A DNA stretch of 64,000 nt from Bacillus nitratireducens (GTDB lineage Bacteria > Bacillota > Bacilli > Bacillales > Bacillaceae_G), in contig NZ_MAOC01000008.1 of the NCBI RefSeq assembly GCF_001884135.1, positions 85,784 to 149,783 of the forward strand. The letters are read 5' to 3'. Each line of letters opens with the position of its first letter. Position 1 is the stretch's first letter. A program made the translations under genes and the position numbers. The notes beneath the pieces are model-generated. The model saw only the letters and a list, made by a program, of their open reading frames with translations. It made no database searches and was not told the DNA's origin. Positions 46,781-57,291 of the stretch are shown one piece after another.

Positions 46781-47488
46781 TCATTTTTTTAACAAAATAT
46801 TTATTTTATGCGCTTCATCTACTGTAGCTAACATAATAGATTCGACTTCTGTACTCTCCTCTAGAAATTTTCTCGCCCACTCTTCTGTTTTTCCTAATAA
46901 AGCAAGAACATCTTGCTGAATCCTCCCATCCTTTACTAATACAAAAGAAACTGGAGATTTTTTTCCCGCCACTTTAAGATCAAGCCGCGAAACTGCTTCA
47001 TATTCTGGATACTGAAATAGAGAAACAACACCGCTCGCTTCCCATAACGCTAATTTAATCGTTTGAATATCGCTCACATTTCGCATGCGAAGTTCCGAAA
47101 ATAAATATTCCACCGTAATTCTCGCTTTTTTCAAATTGCTAAAATCAATGGAACCATTGTGTATAAGAATAATAGGTGCTGGCTCTAAAAAGCGTCTCCA
47201 TCTATCCCATTTCAACATTAAAACAGAGCTTACAATATGTAATACAACGAGTATGAACGTTGTAATCATTGAACCGAGTAATCCAACCTTTTCATCAGAT
47301 AATGCGTTAGAAATATTCCCTCCTAATAATAGCACTAATACAACGTCTAAAAATCTTAGTTGCGCAATGGACCTTTGCCCCATCGCTTTCGCAACAAGAA
47401 TTAAAAATATATAAGCTATAATCGCCCGGATAACCCATTCGCCATTAGAAAGATGCCGTGTTCCTTCAAAAATATGCATATGCATCAT
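46781..47488 (-). CDS. DUF421 membrane protein (YetF/YdfR-like)
   Basis: 235 residues: N-terminal transmembrane segments (VIRAIIAYIFLILVAKAMGQ, FLDVVLVLLLGGNISNAL, MITTFILVVLHIVSSVLML), then a soluble alpha/beta domain. The FLDVV and LILIHNG-type motifs are typical of DUF421/YetF proteins, some of which affect spore properties. ATG 47488 follows TAAGGAGTG. Function not established. Confidence 0.82.
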   Translation of the reverse strand: MMHMHIFEGTRHLSNGEWVIRAIIAYIFLILVAKAMGQRSIAQLRFLDVVLVLLLGGNISNALSDEKVGLLGSMITTFILVVLHIVSSVLMLKWDRWRRFLEPAPIILIHNGSIDFSNLKKARITVEYLFSELRMRNVSDIQTIKLALWEASGVVSLFQYPEYEAVSRLDLKVAGKKSPVSFVLVKDGRIQQDVLALLGKTEEWARKFLEESTEVESIMLATVDEAHKINILLKK

Positions 47489-47552
47489 TTTGCACTCCTT
47501 ACATCCCAAACTGCTAGTCTGTTTTAGTTTGCAACGTTTATGAGCATATATG

Positions 47553-47593
47553 TAAAAAAGCTGGTTCGTTTAAAAACGAACCAGCTTTTTTTA
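47553..47593 (-). terminator. Terminator after the RodA/FtsW-family gene
   Basis: AAAAAGCTGGTTCGTTT/AAACGAACCAGCTTTTT long stem; T runs on both sides. Confidence 0.85.
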
Positions 47594-48769
47594 CTTAACT
47601 GAAAACATATATTTTTTATAAGTTTTCCGTACCGATAATATGAGCCCCATCATAATCATATTCGAGAATAAGGAACTTCCCCCATACGATAAGAAAGGTA
47701 ATGCGATACCTTTTACAGGCATTAATCCCACGATCATACCGATGTTTTGGAATATTTGAACGGTTAATATACCTATAGATCCAGCACATAATAATGTACC
47801 GAATAAATTATCAGCAGAATAGCCGATGATAATTGTTCGATATAAAAGTAATAGGAACAAGAATACAACTAACGCTGCTACTATAAATCCACCTTCTTCG
47901 GCAATTGTAGCGAAAATAAAGTCAGTATGTTTCTCCGGGATATAGACGTTCCCTTCGCCAAACCCTTTCCCTTCCATACCTCCACTACCTACAGCTAAAA
48001 TCGATTGCTGCGTTTGATAACCTTGATCTGCATTTTCAAATGGATTTAACCAACCTACAATACGCGACTGTTGGTGAGGTTTTAGTAAAGTAACTAAATT
48101 ATTAAAGAAGAAATCCTCATACCTTACGTAAATAAATATTAACGTAGATAATACGGTCACCGGAATAACTGTACATAACGCTATCAATTTCTTCTGAATA
48201 CCTGACATAAATAATATACATGCAATTGCAGCAGCATATAAGAACACCATCCCTGTATCCGGTTGGCTATATACAACAGCCATAGGCGGAAGGGACACTA
48301 GCATAATTTTACCTACTAATTGTAAATCCGTTTGGAATGTTCTTGCCATATACTGTGCATTATGCTTCACCGCTATACTTGCTACTACGAGAAGCAATGA
48401 AATTTTGAAAAACTCAGATGGTTGAATTTGTCCAACTAACGGAAACACAAACCATCTTTTTGCACCTAATTTTTCAGGTGTGAAAGTGGAAACCGGTAGT
48501 ATTTTCAACAGAATAAGTGAACCAAATCCAATGATATAAAGTGGCCAAGACAATTTTTGTAATTGATCTAAGTCGATGCTTGCAACAAGCAGTAACAATA
48601 TAACTCCAATTATGTAGTTCAAACCCTGTTTCATCGCAAAGTTTGCCTCTCCATATTGGCCAGTTTGCTGACTGCTATATATAGCAGCTATACTCGTAAC
48701 ACATAGTGCACACAGAATTAAAATTAATTTTACATCTAAACTTCTTAGAAACTCGGTACTTCTTTTCAT
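47591..48769 (-). CDS. SEDS-family protein (RodA/FtsW-type glycosyltransferase)
   Basis: 392 residues with about ten transmembrane segments. The signature extracellular loop region (RIVGWLNPFENADQGYQTQQ then SILAVGSGGMEGKGFGEG) and the C-terminal GIALPFLSYGGSSL are diagnostic of SEDS peptidoglycan polymerases. ATG 48767-48769 directly follows AGGAGGATGTC. No cognate bPBP gene is adjacent. Whether it serves elongation, division or sporulation is not visible; sequence looks more RodA- than FtsW-like. Confidence 0.9.
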   Translation of the reverse strand: MKRSTEFLRSLDVKLILILCALCVTSIAAIYSSQQTGQYGEANFAMKQGLNYIIGVILLLLVASIDLDQLQKLSWPLYIIGFGSLILLKILPVSTFTPEKLGAKRWFVFPLVGQIQPSEFFKISLLLVVASIAVKHNAQYMARTFQTDLQLVGKIMLVSLPPMAVVYSQPDTGMVFLYAAAIACILFMSGIQKKLIALCTVIPVTVLSTLIFIYVRYEDFFFNNLVTLLKPHQQSRIVGWLNPFENADQGYQTQQSILAVGSGGMEGKGFGEGNVYIPEKHTDFIFATIAEEGGFIVAALVVFLFLLLLYRTIIIGYSADNLFGTLLCAGSIGILTVQIFQNIGMIVGLMPVKGIALPFLSYGGSSLFSNMIMMGLILSVRKTYKKYMFSVK

Positions 48770-49083
48770 GACATCCTCCTGAAACATTGTTACAGCAAAA
48801 TAAAAAACCAGGAGTCAACATTCTTCATGTTTTGACGACTGATTACACATTATCTATAAAACACTTATATAGAATAACTCTCTTTTTCATACAATACAAT
48901 ATATTATACTACAGTTTCATCAGTAAGATTTGCCAAAAAAAATTATTCTTTTCTTATTTTATATCTATATACCATATATCAGCAATGTATTTTCGTAAAT
49001 TCCTAATACATAATCGTTCATTGTAAGATTACTGGGAAAAGTTTTGTACATATAGTAGGATGTAGATGAAGAAATAAGATGAT
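48770..49083. other. Intergenic gap, no gene seen
   Basis: AT-rich spacer between the SEDS gene promoter region and the bkd terminator. Six-frame reading gives only short frames without ribosome binding sites; I see no structured RNA in it. Confidence 0.6.
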
Positions 49084-49111
49084 AAAAAGCTCGCATAAGC
49101 GAGCTTTTTAT
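49084..49111 (-). terminator. Terminator of the bkd operon
   Basis: AAAAAGCTCGC/GCGAGCTTTTT with an ATAA loop. Confidence 0.88.
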
Positions 49112-50427
49112 TAATATACAGATGTATTATTTTCTGACGTATTTTCTAAAATTTCTTTTACACGTCCTAAGAACTTACCACAAATTAAGCCATCTAGTAC
49201 ACGGTGATCAAGTGATAAACATAAGTTAACCATGTCGCGAGCACCGAACATACCATTATCCATAATTACTGGGCGTTTTACAATTGATTCAACCTGTAAA
49301 ATAGCCGCTTGAGGGTAATTAATAATACCCATAGATTGAACAGAACCGAATGATCCTGTGTTATTAATTGTAAATGTTCCGCCTTGCATTTCGTCCGCTT
49401 TCAACGATTTCGTACGTACTTTTCCTGCAAGCTCTGTAATTTCACGAGCGATACCTTTAATCGTCTTCTCGTCCGCGTGTTTAATTACTGGTACAAATAG
49501 TTCGTCCTCTGTTGCAACAGCGATAGAAAGGTTAATATCTTTCTTCTGAACGATCTTATCGCCAGCCCACATTGAATTGATTTGAGGATATTCTTTTAAC
49601 GCTTGTGCTACTGCTTTTACGAAGAAAGCAAAGAACGTTAAGTTAAAACCTTCGCGCTTTTTGAAATCACCTTTAATTGAATTACGATATGACACAAGGT
49701 TTGTCACATCTACTTCAATCATCATCCAAGCATGTGGCGCTTCATGTTTACTACGTAACATGTTCGCTGCAATTGCTTTACGCACACCTGTTACTGGAAT
49801 TTCGATATCGCCAGGCATTGTTGGTACAGAAACTGGTTTCGCAGCTTCTACTTTTTGTGCTACTGGCGCTGCTTTTGGTGCTTCTGGACGCGCTTCTACT
49901 ACTGCTGCTACCGCTTCCTCTTTTTTCGCACCAGCTTGCGGAATATTTCCAGATTCCACTAGTTTTAAAATATCTTTACGAGTGATACGGCCATTTGCTC
50001 CCGTACCTTCTACTAGATCTAAATCAACGTTATGCTCACCCGCAAGTTTTAACACAGCTGGTGAAAAACGTGGTTTTCCATCAGTTGGTTGTTTTGCTTT
50101 CGGTGCCTTTTCAGGCGTAGCTACTTCTGCCTTTGGTTCTTCTTTTGTTTTTTCCTCAACAGCTGTTGCTGCTACTTCATCTGCGCCTTCTACTTGAATA
50201 ACGCAAACTACTTCACCTACAGCTAACGTATCACCTTCACCAGCGATTAACTCTTTCACAATACCAGTGAAAGAAGATGGTACTTCAGCATTTACTTTAT
50301 CAGTCATTACTTCTGCAAGCGGATCATACTTATTTACGTGATCGCCAACATTAACGAGCCATTTACTAATTGTGCCCTCTGTAACGCTCTCCCCGAGCTG
50401 AGGCATTGTAATATTTTCTACAGCCAT
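49111..50427 (-). CDS. bkdB: Branched-chain alpha-keto acid dehydrogenase E2 (lipoamide acyltransferase)
   Basis: 438 residues: N-terminal lipoyl domain with EVMTDKVNAE (lipoyl-Lys about 44), an Ala/Pro/Lys-rich linker, a peripheral-subunit-binding domain (FSPAVLKLAGEHNVDLDLVE, about 122-141), another linker, and the catalytic domain ending in LSLDHRVLDG (His-x3-Asp, about 410-419). It forms the core of the BKDH complex. Last gene of the operon, 15 bases after bkdAB. Confidence 0.95.
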   Translation of the reverse strand: MAVENITMPQLGESVTEGTISKWLVNVGDHVNKYDPLAEVMTDKVNAEVPSSFTGIVKELIAGEGDTLAVGEVVCVIQVEGADEVAATAVEEKTKEEPKAEVATPEKAPKAKQPTDGKPRFSPAVLKLAGEHNVDLDLVEGTGANGRITRKDILKLVESGNIPQAGAKKEEAVAAVVEARPEAPKAAPVAQKVEAAKPVSVPTMPGDIEIPVTGVRKAIAANMLRSKHEAPHAWMMIEVDVTNLVSYRNSIKGDFKKREGFNLTFFAFFVKAVAQALKEYPQINSMWAGDKIVQKKDINLSIAVATEDELFVPVIKHADEKTIKGIAREITELAGKVRTKSLKADEMQGGTFTINNTGSFGSVQSMGIINYPQAAILQVESIVKRPVIMDNGMFGARDMVNLCLSLDHRVLDGLICGKFLGRVKEILENTSENNTSVY

Positions 50428-50442
50428 GTATAGTCCCCCCGA

Positions 50443-51426
50443 TTAAAATTCCGCAAGTTCACGCATTGCTTTTTCAACTTTATCTGGATTTACCATAAAG
50501 AATTTTTCCATTGTTGGTGCATATGGCATTGCCGGAACGTCTGGGCCTGCAAGACGTGCAATTGGTGCATCTAAATCAAACAGACAATTTTCAGCAATAA
50601 TTGCTGCCACTTCACTTATAATACTTCCTTCTTTATTGTCTTCTGTTACAAGAAGAACTTTACCTGTTTTAGAAGCTGCTTCAATGATTGCTTCTTTATC
50701 TAATGGATATACAGTACGTAAATCAAGAATGTGTGCAGAGATACCATCTTGTGCTAACTTTTCAGCTGCTTGAAGAGCAAAATGAACACATAATCCGTAT
50801 GTGATAACAGTAATATCATCACCTTCACGTTTTACATCTGCTTTTCCAATTGGTAATACGTAATCATCTTCTGGCACTTCACCTTTAATTAAGCGGTATG
50901 CACGTTTATGCTCAAAGAATAATACTGGATCTTCATCACGAATTGCAGCTTTTAATAAGCCTTTCGCATCATATGGTGTAGAAGGGATAACAATTTTTAA
51001 ACCTGGTTGGTTTGCAAACATCGCTTCTACAGATTGTGAATGATACAACGCACCGTGAACACCCCCACCAAATGGCGCACGAATTGTAACTGGACAAGTC
51101 CAATCATTATTAGAACGATAACGAATTTTTGCTGCCTCAGAAACAATTTGGTTTACTGCTGGCATGATGAAATCAGCAAACTGCATTTCAGCGATTGGAC
51201 GCATACCATACATTGCTGCACCAATTGCTACACCAGCGATTGCAGATTCTGCAAGCGGTGCATCAAGCGCACGATCTTCACCAAATTGATCATATAATCC
51301 GTGTGTCGCTTTAAATACGCCACCTTTTTTACCAACATCTTCTCCTAAAACGAATACTTTCTCATCGCGTTCCATTTCTTCGCGCATTGCTAATGTAATA
51401 GCATCAATATAAGACATTACAGCCAT
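50443..51426 (-). CDS. bkdAB: Branched-chain alpha-keto acid dehydrogenase E1 beta
   Basis: 327 residues of the transketolase-like E1 beta family: VLGEDVGKKGGVFKATHGL (about 26-44), DAPLAESAIAGVAIGAAMYG (about 54-73), and APFGGGVHGALYHSQSVEA (about 117-135). It pairs with BkdAA to form the thiamin-diphosphate E1. CCGGGGGGGA-type site lies before the ATG, 13 bases after bkdAA. Confidence 0.95.
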   Translation of the reverse strand: MAVMSYIDAITLAMREEMERDEKVFVLGEDVGKKGGVFKATHGLYDQFGEDRALDAPLAESAIAGVAIGAAMYGMRPIAEMQFADFIMPAVNQIVSEAAKIRYRSNNDWTCPVTIRAPFGGGVHGALYHSQSVEAMFANQPGLKIVIPSTPYDAKGLLKAAIRDEDPVLFFEHKRAYRLIKGEVPEDDYVLPIGKADVKREGDDITVITYGLCVHFALQAAEKLAQDGISAHILDLRTVYPLDKEAIIEAASKTGKVLLVTEDNKEGSIISEVAAIIAENCLFDLDAPIARLAGPDVPAMPYAPTMEKFFMVNPDKVEKAMRELAEF

Positions 51427-51439
51427 GAAACGTTCCCCC

Positions 51440-52441
51440 CTATTCTGCGTATACGTGCTTCAATGCATCTTCAGGTGCTGCATACGGAGCATTTTCTGCA
51501 TATTCTGTTGCTTCGTTTACGATATGCATAATTTCGTCTAACATTTGTTTTTCAGATTCCTCAGTTAACACGCCAGCTTCTTTTAAATAAGCTGCAAATG
51601 TTATAATTGAATCTTTTTTCTTTGCTTCTTCTACTTCTTCTTTATCACGATAAACACGATCATCATCGTCACTAGAATGTGCTGTTAAACGATATGATAC
51701 TGTTTCAATTAAAGTTGGGCCTTCACCACGTCGGCCGCGGTCTGCTGCTTCTTTTACAGCTTTATATACTGCAAGCGGATCGTTTCCATCTATTGTATAT
51801 CCAGGCATACCGTAACCAATTGCACGATCTGATACGTTTTTACATGCTAATTGTTTTTCAACCGGAATAGAGATTGCATATTTGTTATTTTCACACATGA
51901 AAATAACAGGTAGTTTGTGTACACCAGCAAAGTTTGCCCCTTCATGGAAGTCACCTTGGTTTGAAGAACCTTCTCCAAATGTAACGAACGTTACTAAATC
52001 TTTCTTCTCCATTTTTCCAGCTAGTGCAATACCAACTGCATGTGGTACTTGTGTTGTTACTGGAGATGAACCTGTCACAATACGATTTTTCTTTTGACCG
52101 AAGTGACCAGGCATTTGACGACCACCAGAGTTTGGATCTCCAGCTTTCGCGAAAGCTGATAACATAAGCTCTTTAGCTGTCATGCCAAACGCTAGTACAA
52201 CACCCATATCACGGTAGTATGGTAATGCATAATCTTTCTCTCTATCAAGAGCGAACGCTGCTCCAACTTGTGCAGCCTCTTGTCCTTGACAAGAAATTAC
52301 GAATGGAATTTTACCTGCACGGTTTAATAACCACATACGTTCGTCGATTTTACGTGCAAGCAACATCGTACGGAACATTTCTAATACTTGCTCATCACTT
52401 AAGCCAAGCTCTTCATGGCGCTTTTCTTTTACTTCTGCCAT
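51440..52441 (-). CDS. bkdAA: Branched-chain alpha-keto acid dehydrogenase E1 alpha
   Basis: 333 residues: PYYRDMGVVLAFGM (about 74-87), the ThDP/Mg motif GEGSSNQGDFHEGANFAGVH (about 155-174, GDG/N variant), and the phosphorylation-loop region YRLTAHSSDDDDRVYRDK (about 246-263). It decarboxylates branched 2-oxo acids from Val, Leu and Ile. AGGAGGTT lies upstream of the ATG. Confidence 0.95.
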   Translation of the reverse strand: MAEVKEKRHEELGLSDEQVLEMFRTMLLARKIDERMWLLNRAGKIPFVISCQGQEAAQVGAAFALDREKDYALPYYRDMGVVLAFGMTAKELMLSAFAKAGDPNSGGRQMPGHFGQKKNRIVTGSSPVTTQVPHAVGIALAGKMEKKDLVTFVTFGEGSSNQGDFHEGANFAGVHKLPVIFMCENNKYAISIPVEKQLACKNVSDRAIGYGMPGYTIDGNDPLAVYKAVKEAADRGRRGEGPTLIETVSYRLTAHSSDDDDRVYRDKEEVEEAKKKDSIITFAAYLKEAGVLTEESEKQMLDEIMHIVNEATEYAENAPYAAPEDALKHVYAE

Positions 52442-52468
52442 TTTTCATAACCTCCTAAATCCACATTT

Positions 52469-53890
52469 TTATGCGTGTAACGCTCTTCCATCTACAGCTA
52501 ATGCTGCTTCACCAATCGCCTCAGATAATGATGGATGCGGATGAATTGTATGTGCTACTTCCCAAGGTGTTGCATCAAGTACTCTTGCAAGACCAGCTTC
52601 AGAAATCATATCTGTTACATGTGGTCCAATCATATGAACACCAAGAATGTCATTTGTTTCTTCATCAACTACAAGTTTTACAAATCCATCTGATTCTCCG
52701 TATACAAGCGCCTTTCCGATTGCACGGAATGAGAACTTACCTACTTTTAACTTATAGCCTTTTTCTTTCGCTTCTTGTTCTGTTAAGCCTACAGAAGCAA
52801 CTTCTGGACTGCTATATACGCATTTTGATACCATAGAATAATCAATTGGTGTAACTTCTTTACCAGCGATATGTTCTACTGCTACAATTCCTTCATGAGA
52901 AGCAACGTGAGCAAGTTGTAAGCCACCGATTACATCTCCAATTGCGTAAATATGAGATTCTTTCGTTTGATAAAACTCATTTGTTTGAATGTATCCTTTT
53001 TCCACAACAATATCTGTGTTCTCTAAGCCCATATTTTGCGTATTTGCTTGTCTTCCTACAGATACAAGCATTTTTTCTGCTTTAAATGCTTTGTTCTCAC
53101 CGTTATGTTCAGCTTGAATTGTTACTCCATTATCTTTTACCAATGTTTCTGGTAATACTTTTGCACCAGTTACCACTTTAATACCTTTTTTCTTGAATAG
53201 ACGTTGCATTTCTTTTGAAACGTCATTATCTTCTAGTGGTAATATGTTTTTCGCATATTCTAATACAGTAACTTCTACACCGAAGTCAGCAAGCATAGAT
53301 GCCCACTCAATACCAATTACACCGCCACCAACAATAATGATCGAACTAGGAAGCGTTTCCATTTTTAAAGCATGATCTGAAGACATTACATACTCTCCGT
53401 CTAACTCTAATCCTGGTAATGAATTTGGACGAGAACCTGTAGCAACAAGTACATTTTTCGGAATTAACATTTCATTTTCTTCTCCACTTGCAAGTTCAAC
53501 TGAAATTGTCCCTGGCATCGGAGAGAAAATAGATGGGCCAAGAATACGGCCAATACCTTCAAACACATCAATTTTACCTTGTTTCATTAAGTGTTGAACG
53601 CCTTTATGAAGCTGCGTTACAATCTTCTCTTTACGCTCTTGTACTTTAGCAAAGTTTAGTTCTACATTACTTGCAATAACCCCAAACTCTTCTCCTTTTT
53701 TAGCAGTTGCGTATACTTCCGCACTACGTAAAAGAGCTTTACTAGGAATACATCCTTTGTGTAAACAAGTACCACCAAGATTTTCTTTTTCAACAAGTGC
53801 AGTTTTTAAACCTAGTTGTGATGCACGAATAGCAGCAACATATCCACCAGTACCGCCGCCAACGATGACTAAATCATATTCTTTTGCCAT
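52469..53890 (-). CDS. lpdV: Dihydrolipoyl dehydrogenase (BKDH E3)
   Basis: 473 residues: FAD motif VIVGGGTGGYVAAIRASQLG, redox-active disulfide GGTCLHKGCIPSKALL (about 39-54), NAD motif IIVGGGVIGIEWASML (about 178-193), second FAD motif YAIGDVIGGLQLAH (about 312-325), and C-terminal HPHPSLSEAIGEAAL with the His-Glu pair. It re-oxidises lipoamide for BKDH. Only 4 bases separate it from buk. Confidence 0.96.
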   Translation of the reverse strand: MAKEYDLVIVGGGTGGYVAAIRASQLGLKTALVEKENLGGTCLHKGCIPSKALLRSAEVYATAKKGEEFGVIASNVELNFAKVQERKEKIVTQLHKGVQHLMKQGKIDVFEGIGRILGPSIFSPMPGTISVELASGEENEMLIPKNVLVATGSRPNSLPGLELDGEYVMSSDHALKMETLPSSIIIVGGGVIGIEWASMLADFGVEVTVLEYAKNILPLEDNDVSKEMQRLFKKKGIKVVTGAKVLPETLVKDNGVTIQAEHNGENKAFKAEKMLVSVGRQANTQNMGLENTDIVVEKGYIQTNEFYQTKESHIYAIGDVIGGLQLAHVASHEGIVAVEHIAGKEVTPIDYSMVSKCVYSSPEVASVGLTEQEAKEKGYKLKVGKFSFRAIGKALVYGESDGFVKLVVDEETNDILGVHMIGPHVTDMISEAGLARVLDATPWEVAHTIHPHPSLSEAIGEAALAVDGRALHA

Positions 53891-53894
53891 TATC

Positions 53895-54998
53895 TCAACC
53901 CCTAGCTACCGTTTCTTTTTCACGTACAACATATTCTTTTGGAGCTTCTTCTTCACGTAATACACGAAGTGCCCCCTCTGCTAATGCTTGTAATTCATCT
54001 TCTCCTGGATGTACGATAACATCTGCAATCCAATCTACTCGTTCTTTTATTTCATCGACAAGAATTTTACTATATGCAAGTCCACCAGTTAATACTATTG
54101 CATCGATTTTCCCGTGAAGCACAGCACTAGCTCCGCCAATTTCTTTTGCAACTTGATATGCCATTGCTTTATAAATAAGCGTTGCTTCAGGATCACCTTT
54201 TTCAACCATTTGTTCTACTTTAATTGCATCGTTTGTACCGATAAGACTTACAAGTCCACCTTGTCCAACAAGTTTTTTAACCATTTCGTCTCGGTAATAC
54301 TCACCAGAGAAACACATTTCAACTAGTTGTCCTACTGGTACTGTACCAGCACGTTCTGGACTAAATGGTCCTTCTCCGTTTAAGCCATTGTTAACATCGA
54401 TAACTTTTCCTTTTTTATGAGCACCAACTGTAATGCCTCCGCCCATATGTGTAACTAATAAATTTAAATCCTCGTATTTGTGATTTAATTGTTCAGCCAC
54501 TTTACGAGCAACTGCTTTTTGGTTTAATGCATGGAAAATACTTTTACGTTCCATACCAGCAATACCGCTAATACGAGCAATCGGATCCATTTCATCTACA
54601 ACGACAGGGTCCACAATGAATGCCGGAATGTTTAATCCAGAAGCAATTTCATAAGCCAAAATGCCTCCAAGATTTGAAGCGTGATGACCGCTAAATCCTT
54701 TTTTTAAATCTTCTAACATTGAATCGTTTACTGTATACGTACCGCCTTCGATTGGACGAAGTAATCCACCACGTCCACAAACAGCGTTCAATTTTGAAAT
54801 GTTAATACCGTGAGAATGTAGAACTTCTAAAATCGTTTCTTTACGAAACTCATATTGATCGATAATTCGTTTATATTTTCCAATTTGTTCTTCGTCATGA
54901 CGAATAGTTTCTTCTAAAACAGGTCTTTCATTATCAAAAACACCAATTTTTGTGGATGTACTACCCGGATTAATAACAAGAATTCGATTTAAAGACAC
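53895..54998 (-). CDS. buk: Butyrate (branched-chain fatty acid) kinase
   Basis: 367 residues of the ASKHA acetate/butyrate kinase family: [20 protein letters not shown] at the N-terminus, [20 protein letters not shown] (about 192-211), and ALGG-like [16 protein letters not shown] (about 310-325). The start is GTG 54996-54998 with GGAGG 8 bases upstream; the frame is open to 55025. With Ptb it converts branched acyl-CoA to acids and ATP. Confidence 0.94.
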   Translation of the reverse strand: MSLNRILVINPGSTSTKIGVFDNERPVLEETIRHDEEQIGKYKRIIDQYEFRKETILEVLHSHGINISKLNAVCGRGGLLRPIEGGTYTVNDSMLEDLKKGFSGHHASNLGGILAYEIASGLNIPAFIVDPVVVDEMDPIARISGIAGMERKSIFHALNQKAVARKVAEQLNHKYEDLNLLVTHMGGGITVGAHKKGKVIDVNNGLNGEGPFSPERAGTVPVGQLVEMCFSGEYYRDEMVKKLVGQGGLVSLIGTNDAIKVEQMVEKGDPEATLIYKAMAYQVAKEIGGASAVLHGKIDAIVLTGGLAYSKILVDEIKERVDWIADVIVHPGEDELQALAEGALRVLREEEAPKEYVVREKETVARG

Positions 54999-55085
54999 TG
55001 TTGCTACCTCCACTAATAAATTCAAAAGGAAGTGGAAACCTCATAAGAGGTAACCACACCTTTTGTAAAAGTTATATATGAATGA

Positions 55086-56186
55086 TTAGCGACGGCTAAT
55101 AATGTCGTGACCGTTGCGTAAGTATGTGCTACGAGAGTTTTTCAAGCTTGCAATGCGCTCTTCAGCTAGACGATCTGCTGCTACATAAGTTGCTATGCCA
55201 TCGCGTTTTGAAATTTCGATTACTTTTGCAATTGTGTCATAGATAGACTCAACACGTTTTAGTGCACGTTCTCTATTGTATCCATATAATTCGTCTGCTA
55301 CGTTAATTACGCCACCTGCATTAATAACATAGTCTGGTGCGTATACAATACCCATTTCATGAATGAGGTCGCCGTGACGATTTTCTTTTAATTGGTTATT
55401 TGCAGAACCTGCGATTACTTTTGCTTTAAGTTGTGGAATAGTTTCATCATTAACTGTTGCGCCTAATGCACATGGTGCGTAAATATCACATTCAACACCA
55501 TAAATTTCATTTGGCTCAACTGCTGATGCACCGAACTCTTCTACTGCACGTTGTACAGCTTCTTTATTAATATCTGTTACGATTAATTTTGCTCCTTCAG
55601 CGTGTAAATGTTTGCATAGGTGATATGCTACGTTACCAACACCTTGAACGGCAATTACTTTTCCTTCTAGGTTATCTGTACCGAACGCTTCTTTTGCAGC
55701 TGCCTTCATACCACGATAAACACCGTATGCAGTTACTGGAGATGGGTTACCAGAAGAACCGAATGAAGGAGAAATACCTGTTACAAAGTCAGTTTCTTCA
55801 TGGATAATATCCATATCATCTACTGTTGTACCAACATCTTCAGCTGTAATGTAACGTCCGTTTAGTCCTTGAATGTAGCGTCCTAATGCACGGAACATCG
55901 CTTCGCTTTTATCTTTACGTGGATCACCGATAATTACTGTTTTTGCACCACCTAAGTTTAAACCAGCTGCTGCATTTTTGTATGTCATCCCTTTTGCAAG
56001 ACGCAATGCATCTTCAATCGCCGCTTCTTCAGAATCATATGTCCACATTCTTGTTCCACCAAGAGCTGGTCCAAGTGTTGTATCATGGATTGCAATGATT
56101 GCTTTTAAACCAGATTCTTTATCTTGACAAAATACCACTTGCTCATAATCATATTTTTCTAAGTATTCGAAGATTTCTAATGTCAT
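55086..56186 (-). CDS. bcd: Leucine (branched-chain amino acid) dehydrogenase
   Basis: 366 residues of the Glu/Leu/Phe/Val dehydrogenase family: [20 protein letters not shown] (about 40-59), catalytic Lys in [21 protein letters not shown] (split: [21 protein letters not shown], about 62-82), and NAD motif [20 protein letters not shown] (about 180-199). It deaminates Leu, Val and Ile to their 2-oxo acids. AGGGGGAAACG precedes the ATG. Between ptb and buk, as in other bacilli. Confidence 0.96.
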   Translation of the reverse strand: MTLEIFEYLEKYDYEQVVFCQDKESGLKAIIAIHDTTLGPALGGTRMWTYDSEEAAIEDALRLAKGMTYKNAAAGLNLGGAKTVIIGDPRKDKSEAMFRALGRYIQGLNGRYITAEDVGTTVDDMDIIHEETDFVTGISPSFGSSGNPSPVTAYGVYRGMKAAAKEAFGTDNLEGKVIAVQGVGNVAYHLCKHLHAEGAKLIVTDINKEAVQRAVEEFGASAVEPNEIYGVECDIYAPCALGATVNDETIPQLKAKVIAGSANNQLKENRHGDLIHEMGIVYAPDYVINAGGVINVADELYGYNRERALKRVESIYDTIAKVIEISKRDGIATYVAADRLAEERIASLKNSRSTYLRNGHDIISRR

Positions 56187-56221
56187 TGTCGTTTCCCCCT
56201 AATTGTTTTACCCTATTTGGT

Positions 56222-57121
56222 TTATTTTGAAGCAGTCGCAACTGCCAATGCTAATGAATATACTTTTGTTTCTGCTGAATCAGCACGTGATGTTAAAACA
56301 ATCGGTGCTTTAGCGCCAGCAATCATAGCTCCTACTTTTGCATCTGCAAAGTATACGAGTGATTTATATAGCACATTTCCAGCTTCAATCGTTGGGACGA
56401 GTAAAATGTCTGCCTTACCTGCTACATCACTTACTATGCCTTTATGTTCTGCTGCAATTTGTGATACTGCATTATCTAAAGCAAGTGGTCCATCAACGAC
56501 ACAATTTTTAATTTGTCCGCGGCGATTCATTTGAGTTAACATCGCTGCATCAATTGTCGCTTGCATCGCAGGATTAACAACCTCTACCGCTGCAATTGGC
56601 GCTACCTTCGGCAAATCTATTCCTATTGCCCGGGCAACTTCTACAGTATTTTGTATAATGGCAGCTTTTTGTGTTACATCAGGCGCGATGTTCATCGCTG
56701 CATCTGTAACGAAAATAAGACGATCGTAATTTGGAACTTCAAATGCTGCTACATGTGAAAGTACGCTACCTTTACGTAACCCCCACTCTTTATTTAACAC
56801 AGCCTTTAAAATATTTGCTGTTGGGATGTTACCCTTCATAAGCACGTCTGCTTCACCGTTTCTCACAGCTTTAACAGAAAGCTCTGCAGCCTCAGCATTT
56901 GACGCTGCTGCAATCACTTCAATGTGTTCTGAAGTTTGTAAACCATGTTCTTGTAGCATCCCCATTATTTTTTCTTGATTTCCATATAGACGAAATTGAG
57001 CTAGCTGCAATTTAATCGCTTTCGCTACAGCTTCAATTACTTCATGATCTTCAGCTACTGCTACAGCTACAGTTTTTTTAGGCTGTCCTGCTGCTTGATC
57101 AATTAAGTGTTCTAACTTCAT
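56222..57121 (-). CDS. ptb: Phosphate butyryltransferase
   Basis: 299 residues of the PTA/PTB family: VLMKGNIPTANILKAVLN (about 91-108), FVTDAAMNIAPDVTQK (about 134-149), VVDGPLALDNAVSQIAAEHK (about 204-223) and AGKADILLVPTIEAGNVLYK. It converts branched acyl-CoA to acyl phosphate. AAAGGGTTG precedes the ATG. First gene of the bkd operon, behind a sigma-54 promoter. Confidence 0.95.
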   Translation of the reverse strand: MKLEHLIDQAAGQPKKTVAVAVAEDHEVIEAVAKAIKLQLAQFRLYGNQEKIMGMLQEHGLQTSEHIEVIAAASNAEAAELSVKAVRNGEADVLMKGNIPTANILKAVLNKEWGLRKGSVLSHVAAFEVPNYDRLIFVTDAAMNIAPDVTQKAAIIQNTVEVARAIGIDLPKVAPIAAVEVVNPAMQATIDAAMLTQMNRRGQIKNCVVDGPLALDNAVSQIAAEHKGIVSDVAGKADILLVPTIEAGNVLYKSLVYFADAKVGAMIAGAKAPIVLTSRADSAETKVYSLALAVATASK

Positions 57122-57163
57122 ATTTTGTAATCAACCCTTTCCGTCGTCCCTCGTTTATTTATA

Positions 57164-57181
57164 AAGCAAATACCGTGCCAA
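57164..57181 (-). promoter_or_regulatory. Sigma-54 (SigL) -24/-12 promoter of the bkd operon
   Basis: TGGCACGGTATTTGCT read on the minus strand. GG (-24) and GC (-12) are exactly 12 bases apart, matching TGGCAC-N5-TTGC. It lies about 45 bases upstream of the ptb start. Confidence 0.9.
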
Positions 57182-57291
57182 CTTTTCAAAGTGGTCTTAC
57201 CAATAATGAAAACGCATTCAAAATGCAGTAAAATCAATACTTTGGAAAACAACGCAATATTCTGTCTTGTTTTGTCGCTTTTTGTATACCA

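Noticed and set aside
48787-49026. 79-codon plus-strand frame upstream of the SEDS gene
   Set aside because: No ribosome binding site, low-complexity hydrophobic and Ile/Tyr/Lys composition typical of AT-rich spacer.
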